A stretch of 64,000 nt of DNA from Ferrimonas gelatinilytica. GTDB taxonomy: Bacteria > Pseudomonadota > Gammaproteobacteria > Enterobacterales > Shewanellaceae. Shown here one piece after another: positions 53,240 to 60,867 of this stretch. Where the stretch lies: NCBI RefSeq assembly GCF_039544205.1, contig NZ_BAABLF010000007.1:1-64000 (forward strand). The letters run 5' to 3'. The notes below the pieces were generated by a model that saw only the letters and a program-made list of their open reading frames with translations, had not been told where the DNA came from and ran no database searches. Position numbers and translations under genes: made by a program. How positions within the stretch are numbered: the first letter of the stretch is position 1; every line of letters begins with the position of its first letter.

Positions 53240-54526
53240 GTGAGTATCTTGAATAAAAAGAAGCACCCATGGTTTCGTCAGCGTGGATATCTCCATTTTG
53301 ATTCACCTGTAGGGTACGAGACAGCAAAGCTGCTAGTAAGCAGGCCTGAAAAAGTTTCCAAACATTCATTCTATCCATTCATCAATTATGATATTGAATC
53401 GCTCAAGGTTTATTCTGACGAGAAGGAAGTGGTTAGAAAGAAATATAAAAAGCGACCAATAGCTTATGCGGCTCACTTAGACTCTCATGTATACGCCTAT
53501 TATGCATTTTTGTTATCAGCTAAGTATGAGGAAAAGCTTGAGAAACATGGTTTGTCCGACACTGTATTAGCATTTCGCTCATTAGGTAAAAGTAATATTG
53601 ACTTTGCACATGAGGCGTTTAGTGACATATCTAGTAGAGGCACATGCTCTGCCGTTGCTTTAGATATTACTGGTTTCTTCGACAATCTTGACCATCAAAT
53701 AATGAAGAGTGCTTGGTGCCAACTGTTGGACTTAGAGCAACTTCCAAGTGATCACTATAACGTTTTCAAGTCTATAACAAAGTATTCTAAAGTTGATAAG
53801 GTTGAAGTGTTTGATGAGTTCGGAATTTCTAGTTCAAACCCTAAGTATAATCGTTTTAAGATATGCGATGCCAAAGAGTTTAGAGATAGAGTTAGAGCAA
53901 AAGGTTTAATCACTTCTCATACTGGAAATAAGGGGATTCCTCAAGGCTCTCCAATTAGCGCATTATTGTCTAACATATATATGCTAGATTTCGATATGCG
54001 CATGAAAAATATCATCGAGCCGACTGGAGGACGTTACTTCAGATACTGCGATGACATGCTTTTTATTGTTGATCCAGAGATGAGGAGCGGTATTGAGGAG
54101 CAGGCCAAAGCACTTATCAAAGAAATTCGCTTGGAGATAAACTCAGATAAGACTGAGATTAGAGACTTCATGTGCAAAGGTGGTTTACAGCAAAGTGATA
54201 AGCCACTTCAGTATTTAGGGTTTATTTTTGATGGTCAAAGAGTATTGTTACGTTCAGCTTCATTAGCACGTTTTTCAGGACGTATGAAGGCTGGTGTTAG
54301 GCTGGCAAAGAAAACAATGCGGAAAGCTAATGCTTTAAGAGCGAAGAAAGGATTACCAGCGAAAGGCTTATATAAGAAAAAGTTGTATGATCGGTACTCT
54401 CACCTGGGCAATAGAAACTTCATCACTTACGCCCACCGGTCAGCAAAAACTATGAATTCCAAAGGGATAAAAAGACAACTCAAACCCCTTTGGAAGAGAC
54501 TGCAGGACGAAATGAAAGAGAAATGA
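53240..54526 (+). CDS. drt2: antiviral reverse transcriptase, DRT class 2
   Basis: 428 residues. It begins HPWFRQRGYLHFDSPVGYET after a short lead, as DRT2 enzymes do. RT motifs: domain A AVALDITGFFDNLDH, GIPQGSPISALLSNIY (motif B), FRYCDDMLFIV (motif C, YCDD rather than the usual YADD) and KPLQYLGFIFDG. The C-terminal SRYSHLGNRNFI-like block and Lys/Arg-rich end match the class. It acts with the upstream RNA to make concatemeric cDNA. The start is GTG 53240, with TTG 53249 also possible; the ribosome site is weak. The gene is strikingly AT-rich against its surroundings, a sign of transfer. Confidence 0.92.
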   Translation: MSILNKKKHPWFRQRGYLHFDSPVGYETAKLLVSRPEKVSKHSFYPFINYDIESLKVYSDEKEVVRKKYKKRPIAYAAHLDSHVYAYYAFLLSAKYEEKLEKHGLSDTVLAFRSLGKSNIDFAHEAFSDISSRGTCSAVALDITGFFDNLDHQIMKSAWCQLLDLEQLPSDHYNVFKSITKYSKVDKVEVFDEFGISSSNPKYNRFKICDAKEFRDRVRAKGLITSHTGNKGIPQGSPISALLSNIYMLDFDMRMKNIIEPTGGRYFRYCDDMLFIVDPEMRSGIEEQAKALIKEIRLEINSDKTEIRDFMCKGGLQQSDKPLQYLGFIFDGQRVLLRSASLARFSGRMKAGVRLAKKTMRKANALRAKKGLPAKGLYKKKLYDRYSHLGNRNFITYAHRSAKTMNSKGIKRQLKPLWKRLQDEMKEK

Positions 54527-54897
54527 AATATATTTTATTGAAGTTCGCTTTATTACTCCTTCAACTTGCAGTGGTAACCATTCCGCCTCTCAGAATGAAG
54601 GGAGGCTTCAATTTATACTAGACTTCTATCCCTACTAATAAATTTATCCTTGGTGAGTCAAGTTATAAGCCGTCTTAGTGCAGGGTAAACATGGTCACAT
54701 GGTCACATGGATACCCTCTACTGTCTGATACAAAACGACTGCTTTCGGCCTGATAGCAGTCATACGGAGGGATTATGATTATGACCGCTGTGAGCACAAT
54801 GCACTCTTCCTCGCCAAAGCCGCGGGTGACCGTATTGTGGCGATAGCGGCTATGTCATTCTGTGATAAATCCTGTTTGATAAGGGAGCTCGGTACAG
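54527..54897. other. intergenic region between DRT2 and replication gene
   Basis: 370 bp. It holds a direct repeat CATGGTCAC x2.3 (54690-54710), a 7-bp perfect stem GACTGCT/AGCAGTC with an 11-nt loop (54737-54761), and GCCTC/GAGGC near 54585 as a possible terminator for the RT gene. On the minus strand short stretches look like decayed coding sequence (ALARKSALCSQRS) interrupted by stops. A 23-codon ORF from 54775 is not convincing. Confidence 0.45.
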
Positions 54898-56649
54898 TTA
54901 TTCACAGAACTCCAAGTTAGAGCAAAGCGCAGAGGGCGCGGCGATCCGCTGCCATTGGTGGATGCGGCTGATAAACCGTTGGCCGCACCATTGGATCCCC
55001 TTCAGAGCCTTGCTGGCGAGTTCCTCAAAGCGGTTGAGTTTCGGGGAGCCGCTTTCCTCGTCGATAGGGTTGAGGTAGAGCGGGGAGATAGGGCGTTCGT
55101 TTCTGGGCAGATGGATCCCGCCCATCCCATCAATAAACCCTTTCCAGTCGCCGTTATTGGCGGCTTCCCAGATGCGTTGCAACTGCGAACCTTTGGGCAA
55201 TAAGGCTTGTTTTAATCGGCGCAGTTCTCGCCATACCGTGACGGATGCACCACCAATGGTCTGAAACTGGCGGATCCGATAAGTAGAAGCCCATGCCTGA
55301 ACTCGCTCGGCGGCTTCAATGGGATTCTCTCCGTGGATGCCTTGGTCGAGATCGGAACCGTCGATGTTCTTGGAGATGTACTTGGCGATATAGCCCGTTG
55401 CGCTGCCTTTCTCTTTGTCGATCACCTTTACGTCGAGTCGTCGCTTGGCTGCGCCTTTTTCGTCGCCATCCATCTCCAGGGCGTAGTGACGGAAGATCTG
55501 GATGAATTCTCGGGCTTGCTCTTTGGGCATGAACAGCAGCAGGTGCCAGTGTGGCGTGCCATCGTGTTGCGGCTCCACCACACGAACGCCGTAGGGCTGG
55601 ATCCCCTTCTTGCCGTAGGCTGAACGGGTCTTTGCCCATACGTGATTGAGGTAGGTTTGGGCATCACGAACGTCTGAGCCATCCCATTTAGGGTTGGGCT
55701 GACCTGTCTTTGCATAGGCGCGATGAAAGCGGCTCGGGCAGGTCAGGGTGATGAAATAGCCCACATGATCGTTTTCATCAGCCAGTTCCTCGAAGCCCCG
55801 CACTCGCACCATAAGTTCAACTTTACGATTGGCCGGGTTGGCGGTACTGGTTTGCGCCAACTCAGCCAAACTGAACTCCTGCTCCAACTCGTTCATCATG
55901 AAGGTGTTGTCGAGGAACTCTTGTTGCTTGTTACGTCGTTGGCGATGATTCTTGGCTTGCCAGTCGCTGCAATAGATCCCCTGGTAACGATGGATCTGGT
56001 TGAATGTTCGGTAGAGGTATTCGCGGTTTTGTCGGATCGACTGCCTGAGCTTACGTCGCCACAACTCGGGATCACAGGCGCGCACAATAAACCCGACTTC
56101 GTCCCCTCGCGGGCAGAGACGAAGCCCATGTTCTTTGCCGTAACGGATAATTTCACGCACAAGGCGCTCTCGGCTGCCCTCGGCTAGTCGCAGAGCCATT
56201 TCATAACAGAACAGGCTGTGCTGGTTGGCCTGGCGCTTTATCAGATCTTCATCGAACTCAAACAGGCTTCGATGAGCAGGACAGCCTAACGTCCCTTCTA
56301 TCTGTTTAACTGTTCTGAGCAGATATCGGTTTTTCTCCTGCTGTGTGGGGTGCTGGTGGTAGCCTTGCATGAGCAGCCGTTGAATATCGCTCGGAAACTT
56401 TCTCAGTTGCTCCAGAACGAAGGCCCTGTCGTCCCATTCAACGTTAACGAGCAGTTGTCCCGTTACGAGGTTGAAACCTTGTAATTGGGTAACGACTCGG
56501 CGGCCTTTGATGTACTCGGTGCTCGTTACGTTAACGGGCAACTGCCCCGTTAACGGGGGCGTGTTCTTAGGAATTTGTTCAGGATAATTGCGTGTTTCGT
56601 TAACGGGTGAGGGGGCCGTTAACGGGAATGAGGGGGACTGCAGGTTCAT
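54898..56649 (-). CDS. replication endonuclease, phage gpA-like (HUH)
   Basis: 583-residue initiator of rolling-circle-type replication in P2-like phages and satellites. The metal-binding HUH motif is GTPHWHLLLFMP, and the catalytic tyrosine region is SATGYIAKYISKNI with two Tyr in YxxKY spacing. FITLTCPSRFHRAY is motif 1. The N-terminus is Pro/Thr/Val-rich with two repeated TGQL(P/L)VNV blocks, encoded by the GTTAAC repeats. Its start overlaps the AlpA-like gene stop by 4 nt. It replicates the element after excision (inference from family). Confidence 0.88.
   Translation of the reverse strand: MNLQSPSFPLTAPSPVNETRNYPEQIPKNTPPLTGQLPVNVTSTEYIKGRRVVTQLQGFNLVTGQLLVNVEWDDRAFVLEQLRKFPSDIQRLLMQGYHQHPTQQEKNRYLLRTVKQIEGTLGCPAHRSLFEFDEDLIKRQANQHSLFCYEMALRLAEGSRERLVREIIRYGKEHGLRLCPRGDEVGFIVRACDPELWRRKLRQSIRQNREYLYRTFNQIHRYQGIYCSDWQAKNHRQRRNKQQEFLDNTFMMNELEQEFSLAELAQTSTANPANRKVELMVRVRGFEELADENDHVGYFITLTCPSRFHRAYAKTGQPNPKWDGSDVRDAQTYLNHVWAKTRSAYGKKGIQPYGVRVVEPQHDGTPHWHLLLFMPKEQAREFIQIFRHYALEMDGDEKGAAKRRLDVKVIDKEKGSATGYIAKYISKNIDGSDLDQGIHGENPIEAAERVQAWASTYRIRQFQTIGGASVTVWRELRRLKQALLPKGSQLQRIWEAANNGDWKGFIDGMGGIHLPRNERPISPLYLNPIDEESGSPKLNRFEELASKALKGIQWCGQRFISRIHQWQRIAAPSALCSNLEFCE
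56442..56626. repeat. CGTTAACG(GG) repeats inside the replication gene
   Basis: CGTTAACGA/GGG occurs at 56442, 56529, 56548, 56598 and 56617, some as the full palindrome CCGTTAACGG, with related CCCGTTACG and CGTTACG sites between. All fall within the first 70 codons of the replication gene. Five GTTAAC sites in 185 bp of a GC-balanced region is far from chance, so an iteron array or origin is likely. Confidence 0.75.
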
Positions 56650-56885
56650 AACGCCACCTCGCCACAGGGTAGGTGGGTCAATTTGGCTTGGCTGTCCAGC
56701 CAGCTATCCAGATCTTCCTTTAGGTAACGGACTGCGCGGCCCACTTTGATGAAGGGGGGCGCCGGGGTGCGGTGTTTGCGGTTGCCTTCCATACGCGATT
56801 GGCGCAGGAAGGAGCGGCTCATGCCGATGTAGTGGGCGGTTTCTTGCTCGGTAAAGGCGCGCTTGGTTTCGGTGTGCAGTGCCAT
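56646..56885 (-). CDS. AlpA-family helix-turn-helix regulator
   Basis: 79 residues: FTEQETAHYIGMSRSFLRQS is the helix-turn-helix, followed by the wing PAPPFIKVGRAVRYLKEDLD and SWLDSQ, as in AlpA/excisionase-type proteins. Start ATG 56885 is 7 nt after AGGAG; an upstream ATG (56906) has no ribosome site. AlpA proteins act as excisionases or integrase activators in satellites. It is upstream of and coupled to the replication gene. Confidence 0.88.
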   Translation of the reverse strand: MALHTETKRAFTEQETAHYIGMSRSFLRQSRMEGNRKHRTPAPPFIKVGRAVRYLKEDLDSWLDSQAKLTHLPCGEVAL

Positions 56886-56967
56886 AACGTGTCTCCTGAA
56901 GTTCATCAGGGTTCACGCTATGGCAGGATAGCTTCACGTTAAGCTGGCCGTTAAGCTATCCGTGAAG

Positions 56968-57855
56968 TTAAGTTTTCAAGGCCTTACGTACTTCAGAAAC
57001 CAGGTTTTGAAAGCGGCCATAGGAGACGGTGTTCTCTTTGTTACGGTCACGGCCAAACCAGCTGAGATCATCATGGGTCATGTTTGAGATCACAGAGTCC
57101 ACGTCATATTCTCGCGGCCCATCTTGGTTTACTTCCGTGCGCAGCATGTTCCATAGACGGTCAGAACGTAAATGCGGCTGGGTTGTAAGCATGCGCGCCA
57201 GAATCTGCTTTATCGGATGTGTCAGCGTTTCTGTGGGAGCCACAAAGGGCTTGGTCGTTACGCTGTTGTGTCTCAGGTGAGCTTTGATTGACTCCAACTC
57301 GAAGCGCAATTGATGGGGCTTAATATTTAACGCGGCCGTCGAGAGGTGCTTTTGAGTCATGGCTTTGAAAGCGTCAAGACGATCTACAGTCTGATCAGCC
57401 AAAGCTGCTGTCATCGTTTCAAAGCCTTTCATAATGCTATGCATGTCTGGTAGAGCTTGGACGCAAGTAAAGGCCCAAAATGGATTTTGGGGAAGTACGC
57501 TCAGGTTCCCACAGTAGCTAAAGCTCATTTTCGGGTGTTCTTGAGCTAAAGCTTGATTGCTGCGCCACTGGCTGACACCTTCTGGCTCCAAAATGAGGGC
57601 TCGGGTCAACGACGCCTTTTCGTCATTGATGAGTTTGACCGACACACTATTTGGAAGGGAAATCATCCCACGATAGTGAAATAGATTGCCGAGCCCGTAT
57701 TCCCCATCTTTTGCTTTGAGCATTGCTGCAAACTCGGTGCCTTCGACCCGAGCGCAGAGTGACACCACGTCCCTCTCGACCAGATCGAGCAGATCCCCTT
57801 CGCTTAATGCGCTGACCTGACTAATCTCATTGAGTCGGTAAAAGCGTCTTTCCAT
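56968..57855 (-). CDS. element-encoded protein of unknown function (295 aa)
   Basis: From ATG 57855 (a TTG at 57876 would add seven residues) a 295-residue soluble protein is read. It has no signal peptide or membrane helix. The N-terminal half (LNEISQVSALSEGDLLDLVE, YRGMISLPNSVSVKLIND) hints at a DNA-binding/merR-like opening seen in other island proteins of the 'dipeptide' type. The C-terminal half has PIKQILARMLTTQPHLRSDR and SVISNMTHDDLSWFGRD, which look like a small helical domain. I cannot assign a function. It lies between AlpA and the SRA-HNH gene on the same strand. Confidence 0.7.
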   Translation of the reverse strand: MERRFYRLNEISQVSALSEGDLLDLVERDVVSLCARVEGTEFAAMLKAKDGEYGLGNLFHYRGMISLPNSVSVKLINDEKASLTRALILEPEGVSQWRSNQALAQEHPKMSFSYCGNLSVLPQNPFWAFTCVQALPDMHSIMKGFETMTAALADQTVDRLDAFKAMTQKHLSTAALNIKPHQLRFELESIKAHLRHNSVTTKPFVAPTETLTHPIKQILARMLTTQPHLRSDRLWNMLRTEVNQDGPREYDVDSVISNMTHDDLSWFGRDRNKENTVSYGRFQNLVSEVRKALKT

Positions 57856-58028
57856 CTGTTCGCTGATCCTCTTCAAACCGCTGAATCACTCCTAAAGCGG
57901 GCTACGCTCAACCTTACTACAGCCGGCACGGTCACCCAAACTTACGCCAGAATGAGCCCTTAAGATGCTTGAGATTGCGGTTGAACTTGGGGGCTTAGAG
58001 GCATGGCAATCGTTTCTTTCTGGGGGTT

Positions 58029-58910
58029 TTACTTTTCATACCCGTGGATTTGTCGGTGGTACTTTAGGTTGTCTTCGTTGATGTCGTGGTGCGGGTTAAC
58101 CCGAAGTTTGCCTGATATGGGCCCGAGCAAGCTGAAGTCGTCATCAATCGAGAAGCTGCCTCGGTCTAACATCACGTGGTGATTGGGGCACAGGCAAAGT
58201 AAGTTGTCTTTGCTGTCATCGCCGTTATGAGGTCTGCCGAGCGGCCTGATGTGTGCCCCTTCGGAGTAGCTTCCAGTTTTCGTTGGTATAGCAATGCAAC
58301 AGACTTGGCAGTGGTTTTTGTAAAGCCGCTTAATCTCTAGTGAGATCTCGGTGTCCCGAACGATCCTCATCACCGTCCCTTCACGTCGCTCGGGAGTTGC
58401 CGGGCTGCCGGCGATTTCGGTTTTTTCTGGAGTTTTTCTATCGCTATTGCTGCCGCAATAGATCAAACGAAAGCGGCAAATCTTAAAGCCGCTTTTCCCC
58501 AGTTCTTCCCAGGCATCCACCACGCAATAAAGGCCTGCGTAGCTGTAGCCCTTTTCTGGTGAGGAAGATGATTTATGGTTATGTCCTCGAGCGACTCTTA
58601 CTGGCAGTCCTTGGTCCCAACTGGTCAAAAGGCCAGCATTGCTTGGATGCTCCCAGGATTGGTCCTTAACTTGGCGCTTGGTATCCGGATCGTTACCGCC
58701 GGCTCCGGTATAGATGATCTCATCGCCGTGGTCTTCGTCATCTTCATAGCCGCCAGATAAGGCAATAGCAGCGGCTCCCTCTTTGCCGTTGCCATCAACG
58801 CCCCATCCACTATTTCGGTGAAAGCAAGATGGCATCATCTCTTTGCGATCCGCGAACCAATGTCCCTCTTCAATTCCTTCAATCTCACCAAATGTGATGG
58901 GTCTTGCCAT
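58029..58910 (-). CDS. SRA/YDG-HNH modification-dependent restriction endonuclease
   Basis: 293 residues. The N-terminal SRA/YDG domain (about 1-160) shows FGEIEGIEEGHWFADRKEM, GGYEDDEDHGDEIIYTGAGG and KGYSYAGLYCVVDAWEE, as in readers of 5-methylcytosine or hydroxymethylcytosine. The C-terminal HNH nuclease (about 195-270) shows CQVC, GAHIRPLGRPHNGDDS, LCLCPNHHVMLDRG. This architecture is that of type IV (ScoMcrA-like) enzymes cutting modified DNA. Start ATG 58910 with AAGGA 7 nt upstream. It is likely to restrict phages with modified cytosines. Confidence 0.9.
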   Translation of the reverse strand: MARPITFGEIEGIEEGHWFADRKEMMPSCFHRNSGWGVDGNGKEGAAAIALSGGYEDDEDHGDEIIYTGAGGNDPDTKRQVKDQSWEHPSNAGLLTSWDQGLPVRVARGHNHKSSSSPEKGYSYAGLYCVVDAWEELGKSGFKICRFRLIYCGSNSDRKTPEKTEIAGSPATPERREGTVMRIVRDTEISLEIKRLYKNHCQVCCIAIPTKTGSYSEGAHIRPLGRPHNGDDSKDNLLCLCPNHHVMLDRGSFSIDDDFSLLGPISGKLRVNPHHDINEDNLKYHRQIHGYEK

Positions 58911-59219
58911 GACTAAATCCTTTTAAATGGTCTGGTCTCCCTAATCTATCAGATCGACCGCGCAACTTTGTGCTCTGGACTAGGTGCGCTTAGCGCATGG
59001 GGATCTTGAAATAGGTACTGTGACAGTCAGCATTTCTTTTCACCGTGTCGGCTATCGCGTTGACTGGGGATTCCACAATGTTCCCAAGGTGATCGCTGAT
59101 TATTTTGCCCACTTTCAGACCCTATAGGGTATCGAGTTGTTTCCCACTGGCTATAGCCAACTCGAAAAGTCCCCAAACATGACATTGAGTCCCTATAGAG
59201 GACCTGAACTCGTTACCAA
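58911..59219. other. intergenic region between integrase and SRA-HNH gene
   Basis: 309 bp without a gene. It contains a perfect 12-bp palindrome ACCCTATAGGGT (59119-59130). An 8-bp inverted repeat TCGAGTTG/CAACTCGA (59132-59139 with 59158-59165) follows; it could be a terminator for the integrase gene or a protein-binding site. Confidence 0.5.
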
Positions 59220-60455
59220 TTAGCCAATGAGATTCACGGCAGCAGCTTTATGCTCCGGCGCCAGGTGGGCATAGCGCAGCGTCATCTTGAGATCGGCGTG
59301 GCCCAGCAGTTCCCGAACGGTATTGAGATCGACCCCTGCCATGACCAGCTTACTGGCAAAGTGATGGCGCAGATCGTGAAAGTTGAAGCCGCTGATCTGG
59401 GCGCGCTCCAGTAGGTTGGCCCACGGCTTTTTCACGTCGGTTAATGGCTTACCTGTCTCGGCCTCAAACACAAAGTGATAGTCAGGGTTGTGTTCGCGCC
59501 AGTCGTGCAGGGCGGTTACGGCTTCCTGATTCAGTGGTATGGTGCGGCCCGCCTTAGACTTGGCTTTGTCGCCCTGGACCGTGAGATAGCTGCCCCCAAG
59601 CGAAACGGCGCTCCAGGGCAGGGACAGCAGTTCACCCCGGCGCATTCCGGTGTTCATCGCCAGCAGGATCAAGGGTTCGAGGTAGTCGGCAAAACGTCGG
59701 CCCTGAAGCGACGGGTAGAGCGGCTGATGACGGGCTTCCCGAAAGGCGTTGCCCGAGTCGCGTTTGTTTTTGAGCTCGGCATCCCGCTCCCGCAGCGCGG
59801 TTCGCAATCGCTTCTCTTCGGGGGCGCTGAGGTAGCGTACGCGGGTGTTGTCGGCCTTGATGGGCTTGACCTTGCTCAGCGGGTTCGACGCTATCAGGCC
59901 CCAATCGACGGCACGGGACAGCGCCCCTTTCAGGCTGTTGACGCTGTAGTTGATGGTCTGGGCCGCTTTACCCAACTTGCGCTGCTCATTGCGCCACTTC
60001 TCCACTTCCCACGGGGTGATCTGATCGAGATCTTTACTCAGCAACATGGGGAAGCGGTTGCGGATGTGCTTGTAGGTGCGCTCGGCGGTTTTCGGATTGC
60101 GGGCGGTCAGGAAGGGCAGGTAACGCGCTTCGAGGTAGGTAGCAAGGTTCAGGTGCTTGCGGCGTTCATGCTCGGCACGGGCGCTGAGCCGCTCCTGCTG
60201 GACATCGTTGCCTTTGCTGACTTCAGCCAGCTTCTCCCGGGCCAGATCGCGCGCTTGGGCGGCGGTGAGCTCTGCCGCTGCCCCTAGGCGGTAATTGACC
60301 TGTTTGCCGTTGAGGCGGTAGTACAGATAAAAGGCGATGGCCCCTTTGGGGCTGATCCGGGCATGAAACCCGGGGATCTCGGTGTCGTTAAGCCGACCAT
60401 CGGCCACCGTAAGGGCCTTGAGACTGCTGTTGCTGATCTTACGCTTGAGCGCCAT
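59220..60455 (-). CDS. int: tyrosine-type integrase of the element
   Basis: 411 residues. The N-terminal DUF4102-like arm-binding domain (GRLNDTEIPGFHARIS, YRLGAAAELTAAQARDLA), SAM-like core-binding domain (about 105-200) and catalytic domain (about 230-405) are all present. Catalytic residues: Arg in NTGMRRGELLSLPW, HDLRHHFASKLVMAG (HxxR), GHADLKMTLRYAHL (His and the Tyr nucleophile). It lies 194 bp from attR, reading inward. The 21-bp repeat at 60498 is just upstream of its start, so it may also control expression. Confidence 0.95.
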   Translation of the reverse strand: MALKRKISNSSLKALTVADGRLNDTEIPGFHARISPKGAIAFYLYYRLNGKQVNYRLGAAAELTAAQARDLAREKLAEVSKGNDVQQERLSARAEHERRKHLNLATYLEARYLPFLTARNPKTAERTYKHIRNRFPMLLSKDLDQITPWEVEKWRNEQRKLGKAAQTINYSVNSLKGALSRAVDWGLIASNPLSKVKPIKADNTRVRYLSAPEEKRLRTALRERDAELKNKRDSGNAFREARHQPLYPSLQGRRFADYLEPLILLAMNTGMRRGELLSLPWSAVSLGGSYLTVQGDKAKSKAGRTIPLNQEAVTALHDWREHNPDYHFVFEAETGKPLTDVKKPWANLLERAQISGFNFHDLRHHFASKLVMAGVDLNTVRELLGHADLKMTLRYAHLAPEHKAAAVNLIG

Positions 60456-60497
60456 TGCTCGCCGTCCGTCACTGATTGCAGGGGAGTTGACGTGCTA

Positions 60498-60518
60498 CTG
60501 TGTAGCACATATGTAGCA
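60498..60518 (+). repeat. 21-bp repeat, right copy (candidate integrase arm site)
   Basis: Exact copy of 51739-51759, 43 bp upstream of the int start and 130 bp inside attR. Confidence 0.6.
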
Positions 60519-60648
60519 AATCGATTGGATCTGAGCGTAACGCAATGAGCCGGAGTGAACAACGGTTTGCTTGTAATGCTATGTTTAATAAAGGCTTACT
60601 TGTTCACTTTTGTTCATGGTGGTTTATGGGAATTCGGCAAAAATTCGT

Positions 60649-60693
60649 CTCATAATCGCTTGGTCGCGGGTTCAGGTCCCTCAGGGGCCACCA
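60649..60693 (+). repeat. attR (right 45-bp direct repeat; tRNA-Ile2 3' remnant)
   Basis: Duplicate of the tRNA-Ile2 3' part from the anticodon loop to CCA, with one mismatch to attL. It has no acceptor or D-arm 5' half, so it is not a tRNA gene. Confidence 0.92.
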
Positions 60694-60700
60694 AATATAG

Positions 60701-60735
60701 AAAGGCGCAGCAGGTTAGTAACCGCTGCGCCTTTT
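60701..60735 (+). terminator. terminator after attR (probably the original tRNA-Ile2 terminator)
   Basis: Stem AAAGGCGCAGC/GCTGCGCCTTT with a 12-nt loop, 7 nt after CCA. The equivalent position after attL carries a different hairpin, so integration displaced this one. Confidence 0.85.
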
Positions 60736-60867
60736 CTGTTTGTGCCGCCATTGTGCGGCTTAGAGGTGCCCTTAAAGTGGAGGACCATTCGCAATGCGCC
60801 GTGTGCTGTTTAAATTTCACAACGGGCGTTGAGTATCTTTATCGGGTCGAAACTTAAGTTTATGACT

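Larger units (their letters stand above)
51638..60693. mobile_element. 9-kb satellite-like integrative element in tRNA-Ile2
   Basis: Bounded by 45-bp direct repeats (51638-51682 and 60649-60693, one mismatch) that reproduce the 3' part of tRNA-Ile2. Content in order: recombinase pseudogene, DRT2 RNA and RT, gpA-like replication protein, AlpA-like regulator, unknown gene, SRA-HNH nuclease and tyrosine integrase next to attR. No capsid, tail or conjugation gene is seen, so it is probably a phage satellite or similar element carrying defence cargo. Base composition changes sharply over the RT gene. Confidence 0.88.

Noticed and set aside
53070..53378. 102-codon minus-strand ORF overlapping the RT start
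   Set aside because: Overlaps the template RNA hairpins and the RT 5' end, has no ribosome site, and is in a different frame from the neo repeat.
54775..54846. 23-codon ORF (MIMTAVSTMHSS...)
   Set aside because: Too short, no homology recognised, and located in a region with stop-interrupted remnants.
60649..60693. Second tRNA-Ile2 gene
   Set aside because: Only the 3' part is present; it is attR.
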